A DNA stretch of 7,539 bases from Candidatus Curtissbacteria bacterium RIFCSPLOWO2_01_FULL_41_18. Its GTDB lineage: Bacteria > Patescibacteriota > Microgenomatia > Curtissbacterales > GWA2-41-24. Positions 1 through 4,503 of this stretch are shown in pieces; position 1 is the first letter of the stretch, and every line of letters starts with the position of its first letter. The stretch lies in NCBI GenBank assembly GCA_001776475.1, contig MFBQ01000026.1, positions 1-7,539 on the forward strand. Direction: 5' to 3'. The notes below the pieces were generated by a model. That model was not told the DNA's origin, searched no databases, and was given only the letters and a program-made list of their open reading frames with translations. A program made the position numbers and the translations under genes.

Positions 1-16
1 AATTATTTGCAATACA

Positions 17-47
17 AAAAGCCTCCGCGAGCAGCTTGGAGGCTTTT
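17..47 (-). terminator. Intrinsic terminator downstream of serS, symmetrical
   Basis: A 10-bp stem AAAAGCCTCC (17-26) pairs with GGAGGCTTTT (38-47) around an 11-base loop. Read on the minus strand, the GC-rich stem ends in a T run (GGAGGCTTTTTG), as expected for Rho-independent termination after serS. The A/T arms are symmetrical, so it could also stop plus-strand transcripts, where TTTT is followed by AATTTTT. Confidence 0.85.
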
Positions 48-60
48 AATTTTTCGCTTT

Positions 61-118
61 GCTCAAAATTATGACATGAAAACTCAGTTGTCAACCAAGT
101 TTTTGAGCTAATTTTGAG
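61..118 (-). repeat. Inverted repeats with alternative pairing in the serS 3' UTR
   Basis: GCTCAAAA (61-68) pairs perfectly with TTTTGAGC (101-108), and the overlapping CTCAAAATT (62-70) pairs perfectly with AATTTTGAG (110-118). The two pairings exclude each other. They lie between the serS stop and the terminator. The arms are AT-rich and the loops are 32 and 39 bases, so a structural role is uncertain. Confidence 0.35.
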
Positions 119-125
119 GCTAAAA

Positions 126-1388
126 TTAAGCGGGGATTTTAGTAAAATTCGTGTACTTTTGCAAAGCTTTGGGGACAAGAATCGAGCCGTCTTTTTGTTG
201 GTAGTTTTCCATAATAGCAAGCAGTGTCCTTTGTGCAAATACTGTAGCATCATTCATGTGAACAAACTCGGAAGCGCCATTTTTTCTTTTTACTTTAGTA
301 TTCAGACGACGCGCTTGATAATCGGTCATTAAATCCGCAGTGTGAGTTTCTCGATATTTTCCTTGGGCGGGGAACCACGCTTCTATGTCAATTTGTCGTG
401 CATCGGGTGCCCCCATATCGCCTGTGCAAATAAGTACAATTTGATAAGGTATTCCTAAAGCTTGCATTAAGTACTCTTGGATTTTAACAATGAAATCTTG
501 TTCTTTTACCGAATCTTGGGGTAAAGTGAAACTTTCTATTTCTAGTTTGTCAAATTGGTGAACTCTAAAAATTCCTCTTGTATCCTTGCCGTAGGAGCCT
601 GCTTCCCTCCTAAACGAAGCTGAAAAGCCAACATATCTTATGGGAAAATCTTTCTCATCAAGCGTCTCGTTGATATGTATAGGACCAAGGGCATGTTCGG
701 CACTTCCGATTAAATAAAGATTGTCTTTTTCAAGATAATATCTTTCTTCTTTAGGTTCCAATCGCGCCATTTGGTCAAGTACCTGAGGTTTAACCATAAC
801 CGGTGGTATAACCGGAATAAAAGGCTTAGCATTATAGCCACTGGCGATTCTTCTGATTTCCTCCTCATTGGTTAAAAGATCAAGTGCAAACTGATTAAGA
901 GCAAATTCAAGTTGTACTAACTCCCCTTTTATATATCCGAATCTTGATCCAGCTACTTTTGAAGCGGTTTGAGTATCAATTATCTTTAGATCTTCTCCGA
1001 GATCATGGTAGTCTTTGACTTTGAAATCGTACTTTTTAGGTTTTCCCCATTTTTTTATAGATTTATTGTCGGACTCGTCTTTACCAATGGGAACGTCATC
1101 AAGTGGCATGTTGGGAACTTCGCGAATTAAGAAGTAAAATTCTTCTTGAAGTTTTTCAAGTTTATCCTCCTTATCCTTTAATTCTTTTTTTAACTCTTGA
1201 CCTTTTTTCTCATCCCTTTGCTCTGCAATTTTCTTACGTTTTGAGCGAATTTGATCTACTTCTTCTATTAATTTTCGGCGTTCTTCATCTACTTTAATTA
1301 ACTTCTCAACATCAACGTCGTATCCTTTTTGTTTGGATTTTTCTCTAACTAATTTTGGGTTTTGGCGGATAAATTTGATATCTAACAC
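126..1388 (-). CDS. serS: Seryl-tRNA synthetase
   Basis: This 420-aa class II synthetase charges tRNA-Ser, and tRNA-Sec where present, in the cytosol. Residues 1-100 form the typical N-terminal start (MLDIKFIRQNP) and a long Lys/Glu-rich antiparallel coiled coil (about 27-92) that contacts the tRNA variable arm. The catalytic core shows motif 2 as SASFRREAGSYG (256-267) with DTRGIFRVHQFDKLE following, then CTGDMG (321-326) and YRETHTADLMTDYQARR. Motif 3 carries Arg387 in QRTLLAIMENYQ. The usual TLNGS just before motif 3 is replaced by HMNDAT. The start is GTG at 1388, chosen because it gives the canonical N-terminus and follows a perfect AGGAGGT with 5-bp spacing, the only strong ribosome binding site in the window. 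The gene overlaps the GIY-YIG stop by one base and ends about 80 bp before a terminator hairpin. Confidence 0.97.
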   Translation of the reverse strand: MLDIKFIRQNPKLVREKSKQKGYDVDVEKLIKVDEERRKLIEEVDQIRSKRKKIAEQRDEKKGQELKKELKDKEDKLEKLQEEFYFLIREVPNMPLDDVPIGKDESDNKSIKKWGKPKKYDFKVKDYHDLGEDLKIIDTQTASKVAGSRFGYIKGELVQLEFALNQFALDLLTNEEEIRRIASGYNAKPFIPVIPPVMVKPQVLDQMARLEPKEERYYLEKDNLYLIGSAEHALGPIHINETLDEKDFPIRYVGFSASFRREAGSYGKDTRGIFRVHQFDKLEIESFTLPQDSVKEQDFIVKIQEYLMQALGIPYQIVLICTGDMGAPDARQIDIEAWFPAQGKYRETHTADLMTDYQARRLNTKVKRKNGASEFVHMNDATVFAQRTLLAIMENYQQKDGSILVPKALQKYTNFTKIPA

Positions 1389-1714
1389 TATGCACCTCCT
1401 AATGTCATTCTGGCTCGCCCAGAATCTTTTATTATTTTTAGATAAAGATCTTCTAAAGAAGAATTAAAATTTTCAATCATTATTAATTTATCGATTCTAT
1501 TCATATCTTTAATTTGTTTTTCTCTGATAATCGCCTGGAGCTGGCCTCCAATTACTTCGTAGTAAATAAGTTTATGCAGATGATATTTTTTTGTAAATCC
1601 ATCGACCAGTTCTTTTTTATGCTCATATACTCTCCTGATTAGGTCGTTAGTAACTCCGACATATAACGTCGGCCTTGCATTTGCCATAATGTAGACGTAC
1701 ATTATCTTACTCAT
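1388..1714 (-). CDS. Small GIY-YIG nuclease family protein (URI/YhbQ-like single domain)
   Basis: The 108-aa product is a free-standing GIY-YIG nuclease domain. From the ATG at 1714 it reads MSKIMYVYIM (the GIY strand), then LYVGVTNDLIRRVYEHK (the YIG strand and catalytic Arg), GFTKKYHLHKLIYYEV and IIREKQIK with the metal-binding Glu, close to the standard pattern of this family. The natural domain ends near EDLYLKIIK; the last dozen residues are encoded by the flanking hairpin and the serS ribosome binding site. The reading frame is open back to an ATG at 1804, but those 30 extra residues would come from the other hairpin and the 3' end of the preceding gene, so I prefer the ATG at 1714, which abuts the repeat. 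A GAGGA inside the repeat lies 11 bases upstream and is a poorly spaced Shine-Dalgarno. The stop overlaps the serS GTG by one base (TAGTG). The cellular role of such proteins is not settled; here the gene is bounded by inverted repeats, suggesting mobility. Confidence 0.85.
   Translation of the reverse strand: MSKIMYVYIMANARPTLYVGVTNDLIRRVYEHKKELVDGFTKKYHLHKLIYYEVIGGQLQAIIREKQIKDMNRIDKLIMIENFNSSLEDLYLKIIKDSGRARMTLGGA
1394..1400 (-). promoter_or_regulatory. Strong Shine-Dalgarno of serS
   Basis: AGGAGGT on the minus strand is a full match to the anti-Shine-Dalgarno, 5 bases before the GTG start of serS. It lies inside the 3' end of the GIY-YIG reading frame and only three bases outside the end of the hairpin-bounded cassette. 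It decides the GTG as the serS start. Confidence 0.85.
1404..1427. repeat. Cassette end 1: short palindromic element
   Basis: GTCATTCTGG, a 5-base loop CTCGC, then CCAGAATCT. The core stem ATTCTGG/CCAGAAT is 7 bp. It is translated as the C-terminal tail of the GIY-YIG protein (DSGRARMT). It is the inverted counterpart of the element at 1715-1753. Confidence 0.7.
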
Positions 1715-1753
1715 AGATTCTGGTGTCCTCGTTTCGCTCGTCCCCAGAATGAC
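1715..1753. repeat. Cassette end 2: palindromic element with longer loop
   Basis: AGATTCTGG (1715-1723), a 20-base loop, then CCAGAATGAC (1744-1753). The 7-bp stem and the outer and inner sequences match the element at 1404-1427 in inverted orientation, but the loop is longer and, on the minus strand, contains GAGCGAAACGAGGA. The GAGGA could serve as a weak ribosome binding site for the GIY-YIG gene. Confidence 0.7.
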
Positions 1754-1766
1754 GTGGGGGGAACGG

Positions 1767-2357
1767 TCATTTCTTCTGCCAAGAGCGCTCCGGCTCGACT
1801 TCATCTTTTAAAATCATCTCAACGGCAATTTTGTGCCAGGGAATTTTGGTAATATGATAGACTTCCTTGAAATATTTTAGCGCGGATTTGGCAGCGGGAA
1901 CACCTTTTGCCTGAGCCAAAGCGTCAAGGTTATCAGCAACTTTGCAGACGCGGGCCTCCAAAGTTTTTCTGTCCATATATTCCTCAACAAGTGAGATCAT
2001 TTCTTCTCTGTTTGGCACGTCATTAACCAACCATTTTAGGCCTTCTTCCTCGACTGGACCAAATGCTCCGCCTGCCATCCCTTTAACAAAAGTGCCAACA
2101 TCGCCAACTATGGTTTCTGCCATATCATGAAACAGTGCCATTTTGACAACTTTATCGACATTAATTTTTTGACCCGATGATTTCATTTCCGATGCCAGAA
2201 GATATGCAAGAATTGCAGTCGTGAAAGAGTGAGCGGCGACAGAGTCGGCCTCATTTCTTTTAAAACCAAGTGCGATAAAGCCTTGACGCGGAAGTTCTTT
2301 GGCCCACTGAAGGGTTAAAAAGACTTTGAGGATTTTTTTTAATGTTTCCTTTTTCAT
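1767..2357 (-). CDS. HD-domain phosphohydrolase, YfbR/HDDC2-like (probable 5'-nucleotidase)
   Basis: This 196-aa protein resembles the YfbR/HDDC2 group, whose studied members dephosphorylate deoxynucleoside 5'-monophosphates with a divalent metal. Residues 23-43 read LPRQGFIALGF followed by RNEADSVAAHSF, equivalent to the family's P-R-x-G-W and R-x-E-S-V-x-x-H elements, giving metal ligand His43. His77-Asp78 with Glu81 and Asp86 form the FHDMAETIVGD motif, and Asp142 in KVADNLDAL supplies the last ligand. All HD ligands are therefore present. The specific substrate is inferred from family membership only. The gene follows the other HD gene by 28 bp, most of it palindrome, and the two HD proteins are not close paralogues. 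No clear Shine-Dalgarno precedes the ATG. The stop is 14 bp before the hairpin-bounded GIY-YIG cassette, so this gene's 3' end marks one edge of the insertion. Confidence 0.85.
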   Translation of the reverse strand: MKKETLKKILKVFLTLQWAKELPRQGFIALGFKRNEADSVAAHSFTTAILAYLLASEMKSSGQKINVDKVVKMALFHDMAETIVGDVGTFVKGMAGGAFGPVEEEGLKWLVNDVPNREEMISLVEEYMDRKTLEARVCKVADNLDALAQAKGVPAAKSALKYFKEVYHITKIPWHKIAVEMILKDEVEPERSWQKK

Positions 2358-2366
2358 CTTTGCTTC

Positions 2367-2392
2367 ACTCTAATACTCTAGAGTATTAGAGT
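2367..2392. repeat. 26-bp perfect palindrome across the HD gene junction
   Basis: The arm ACTCTAATACTCT (2367-2379) is followed directly by its exact reverse complement (2380-2392). It includes the TAA stop of the upstream HD gene and ends 10 bases before the ATG of the next one. As RNA it could fold into an 11-bp stem with a CTAG loop. No T run follows on the minus strand, so it is not a standard terminator. It could be an operator, an RNA processing site or a translational coupling structure. Confidence 0.75.
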
Positions 2393-2955
2393 TCAAGATC
2401 TGCTGAGTGGTTTTGCATTGCTTTTAGAGCGATAGACGCAAATTCTTCCAGAGGAATGTCGAGTTCTGATTCACAGGTTTTAATTGGATCGCGATTTGCA
2501 CCGGAAGCGAAGGACTTGTCTCTAAACTTTTTCAACACTGATTCTACGGAAACTGATGCAAGTTTTTTGTCTGGTTGAACAAGTGCAGAAGCAACAATTA
2601 GACCAGTTAGCTCATCGGCAGCATAAATAGATTTAGCAATAAGAGTTTTCCTTTCGGCTTTATCACAGTGACCACGAATCGCATCAATAATTAGGGGTCT
2701 GACCCCTAATTGCTCTAGTTTCTTGACGGTTTCATCTGTATGACGATCGAGCGACTTGCCAGTTACCTCGTAATCTGCATCGTGTAAAATGCCAACGATT
2801 TCCCAATCTTCTTTAGTAAGCTCCGGTTTTTTGCCTGTTTTTTCAAAATAATCAAAAAGGGCTGCCATTGCATGTTCGCAAGCCAAGGCATGTTTTACCA
2901 TGTTTGGGGAATTTTTAAGATCTTTTAAAATTTCACTCGCTTCTTTCGCTGTCAT
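2386..2955 (-). CDS. HD-superfamily metal-dependent hydrolase (conserved HDIG-like family)
   Basis: This 189-aa protein belongs to a conserved family of predicted HD phosphohydrolases; the substrate is unknown to me. The HD signature is complete: His22 in VKHALACEH, His58-Asp59 in ILHDADYE, and Asp in the YAADELTGLIVASALVQP segment (about 121-138). Downstream VESVLKKFRDKSFASGANR and a CESELDIPLEEF tail are also typical of the family, so length and ends look complete. The ATG at 2955 is preceded directly by AGAGG, too close to act as a normal Shine-Dalgarno, and an AT-rich stretch lies just upstream, so a short or absent leader is possible. Residues 82-89 (QLGVRPLI) are encoded by an inserted 23-bp palindrome. 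The stop codon lies inside a second, 26-bp palindrome. It sits between lysS and another HD gene, probably in one transcript. Confidence 0.85.
   Translation of the reverse strand: MTAKEASEILKDLKNSPNMVKHALACEHAMAALFDYFEKTGKKPELTKEDWEIVGILHDADYEVTGKSLDRHTDETVKKLEQLGVRPLIIDAIRGHCDKAERKTLIAKSIYAADELTGLIVASALVQPDKKLASVSVESVLKKFRDKSFASGANRDPIKTCESELDIPLEEFASIALKAMQNHSADLEL
2689..2711. repeat. 23-bp palindromic element inside an HD hydrolase gene
   Basis: AATTAGGGGTC (2689-2699) and GACCCCTAATT (2701-2711) are perfect inverted 11-bp arms around one base. The element encodes residues 82-89 of the HD hydrolase in frame, in the surface-like loop before the IRGH motif. The GGGGTC-N-GACCCC core resembles REP-type palindromes that I associate with IS200-like REP transposases in other bacteria; that link is from memory. 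Confidence 0.75.
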
Positions 2956-2990
2956 CCTCTGGCTATATTATGATAGTGTAATGTAGTGAA

Positions 2991-4451
2991 TCATTTGGAT
3001 TTTTGGCTCTCGGGCTTTAGGGTTGGAAAAAGTATGACGTCTTTGATCGACTGAGAATTTGTGAGTACCATTACCAGTCGATCGATGGAGGGGCCAATGC
3101 CGGAGGTTGGCGGCATACCATATTCCAAGGCTTCAATGAAATCCCTATCAGTTTGATGAGCTTCCTCCTCCCCCAGTCTTTCTTTCTTTCTTTCATCGGC
3201 AAATCGCAAAACCAGATCCTGCGGATCATTTAACTCACTATAATTGTTGGATGCTTCCATACCAGCAACGTAATGTTCGAATCTTTCAACGTATCTTGGG
3301 TCTTTTGATTTTTTAGCCAGTGGTGAAGTTTCTGTTGGATAGTTGTAGATGATCGTGGGTTGAATTAGGGTTTCTTCGACTTTTTGTTCAAAAACTTCTG
3401 CTAACGCCTGCCCGACGCTTTTTTCAAAAGGTTTAAGCTCAACCCCTAATTTTTTAGCTTGTTTTTGAGCTTCTTCAAATTTGGTGATTTTGCCAAAATC
3501 GACACCTGTCTCTTTTTTAACTGCTTCCACAATGGTCAATTTTTTCCAAGGAGCAGCAAAATCAATAGCCTGATCTCTATACTGCACTTTGGTTTTGCCC
3601 AAAACATTTCTGGCGACGTATTTGGTCATTTCTTCAACAAGCTGCATGTTATCGACATAATCTGCATAGGCTGCCATTGTTTCCAACATGGTGAATTCAG
3701 GATTATGTTCTCTGTCAATTCCCTCATTTCTGAAAACCCTGGCGAATTCAAAGACTTTCTCAAACCCGGCGACGATCAACCTTTTTAGATAAAGTTCGGT
3801 GGAAATTCTCATATAAAGACTGATACCAAGTGCATTGTGATAAGTTTTGAATGGACGGGCTAGTCCCCCACCATAAAGCGGCTGCAAAACTGGAGTTTCT
3901 ACCTCTATATAACCGCGTTCAAGTAAAAACTGGCGATGCGCCTGAATAACCTTGGATCTTATCCCAAAAATTTTTTTAACATCATCATTTAATAAAATAT
4001 CCAGATAACGCTTTCGGTACCTCTCTTCAATATCCTTAAGACCATACCAAGTTGATGGAAGCGGCCTAATTGATTTAGTAAGAAGCTTAAAATCTTCGAC
4101 AAAAATTGTAATTTCCCCGGCTTTGGTTTTGTCGACTTTACCCGTAACTTCGACAAAATCGCCTATGTCGAGAAGCTCAAGTAACTGGTTTCTGGTAGCT
4201 GGTAGCTGGTTTTTTGAGAAGAATAGTTGGATTTGGCCGGATTCATCCATAAGATCGGCGAAAGTTGAGCCACCGTGGGCGCGAAGACCGATGAGGCGGC
4301 CGGCAGTCTGAACAGATTTACCGATTGATTTTAGGCATAAATCAATTGACTGTTTTTTATCGCTTTTGGCGGGGTACGGGTCAATTTTGAGTTTTCGTAT
4401 TTTATCAAGCTTTTCCAGCCTAATCTTTCGCAAATTCTGCAGGGGTTCCAT
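2991..4451 (-). CDS. lysS: Lysyl-tRNA synthetase, class II
   Basis: This 486-aa protein charges tRNA-Lys with lysine in the cytosol. Its length is normal for bacterial LysRS (about 490-510). Residues about 45-125 form the anticodon-binding OB fold (FADLMDESGQIQLFF, LLDIGDFVEVTGKV). The catalytic domain follows, with the motif 1 region near 165-190 (LLERGYIEVETPVL), motif 2 at 240-256 (FRNEGID, then EHNPEFTMLE) and motif 3 at 451-463 (GIGPSIDRLVMVL) before DVILFPTLKP. The lysine-site segments NNYSELNDP (402-410) and EALEYGMPPTSG are conserved. The ATG at 4451 begins MEPLQNLRKIRLEKL, which fits the usual N-terminus. There is no Shine-Dalgarno, but a promoter 11 bases upstream suggests a near-leaderless message. 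A heptanucleotide tandem repeat encodes residues 81-90 in the OB fold. The next gene starts about 35 bp after the stop. Confidence 0.97.
   Translation of the reverse strand: MEPLQNLRKIRLEKLDKIRKLKIDPYPAKSDKKQSIDLCLKSIGKSVQTAGRLIGLRAHGGSTFADLMDESGQIQLFFSKNQLPATRNQLLELLDIGDFVEVTGKVDKTKAGEITIFVEDFKLLTKSIRPLPSTWYGLKDIEERYRKRYLDILLNDDVKKIFGIRSKVIQAHRQFLLERGYIEVETPVLQPLYGGGLARPFKTYHNALGISLYMRISTELYLKRLIVAGFEKVFEFARVFRNEGIDREHNPEFTMLETMAAYADYVDNMQLVEEMTKYVARNVLGKTKVQYRDQAIDFAAPWKKLTIVEAVKKETGVDFGKITKFEEAQKQAKKLGVELKPFEKSVGQALAEVFEQKVEETLIQPTIIYNYPTETSPLAKKSKDPRYVERFEHYVAGMEASNNYSELNDPQDLVLRFADERKKERLGEEEAHQTDRDFIEALEYGMPPTSGIGPSIDRLVMVLTNSQSIKDVILFPTLKPESQKSK
4183..4210 (-). repeat. Heptanucleotide tandem repeat within lysS
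   Basis: On the minus strand four 7-bp units follow each other: ACCAGCT, ACCAGCT, ACCAGAA, ACCAGTT. They encode residues 81-90 (NQLPATRNQL), so NQL recurs with a 7-residue period. The unit is not a multiple of three, so gain or loss of one unit would shift the lysS frame. Confidence 0.8.
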
Positions 4452-4461
4452 TGTGATTTAG

Positions 4462-4491
4462 AGTATACGAAAATAAGGGAATAATAAACAA
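4462..4491 (-). promoter_or_regulatory. Probable sigma-70-type promoter of lysS
   Basis: On the minus strand TTGTTT (4486-4491) and TATACT (4462-4467) are separated by 18 bases. The -10 matches the consensus at five of six positions, the -35 at three. The -10 ends only 10 bases before the lysS ATG, so transcription would start about 3-5 bases before it, giving a near-leaderless message, which agrees with the lack of a Shine-Dalgarno. It would separate lysS from the peptidase pair. Confidence 0.5.
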
Positions 4492-4503
4492 GTGGAGATA
4501 ATT

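Larger units (their letters stand above)
1404..1753 (-). mobile_element. Putative hairpin-bounded GIY-YIG cassette (350 bp)
   Basis: The segment begins with GTCATTCTGG (1404-1413) and ends with its exact reverse complement CCAGAATGAC (1744-1753). Each end is a small palindromic element with the same asymmetry: GTCATTCTGG outside and AGATTCTGG or its complement inside. The GIY-YIG gene fills the interior, with its ATG directly against the inner edge of one element. The segment fits between the stop of an HD gene and the serS ribosome binding site. No target-site duplication is visible (flanks aat and gtg). Mobility is inferred from this architecture alone. Confidence 0.5.

Noticed and set aside
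68..94. Minus-strand TTGACA (89-94) with CATAAT (68-73), a promoter-like pair.
   Set aside because: The spacer is only 15 bases and transcription would run straight into the terminator at 17-47, so no useful transcript is expected.
114..332. Plus-strand open frames, such as 114-332, 1103-1297 and 3459-3788.
   Set aside because: They lie opposite well-supported minus-strand genes, have no recognisable domains or ribosome binding sites, and read as shadows.
1394..1413. Target-site duplication around the GIY-YIG cassette.
   Set aside because: The bases flanking the two termini (aat and gtg) do not repeat, so classical transposition is not supported by this evidence.
1767..2955. The two HD genes as a recent tandem duplication.
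   Set aside because: They share only the HD ligand pattern; flanking motifs belong to different families (IRGH/YAADELTGL versus PRQGF/FHDMAE).
2967..2972. CATAAT as a -10 for the first HD gene.
   Set aside because: No -35 is recognisable and the gene probably shares the lysS transcript.
4452..4503. T-box or other leader riboswitch for lysS or serS.
   Set aside because: The lysS gap is only 52 bases and serS has no untranslated leader between it and the GIY-YIG gene, so there is no room.
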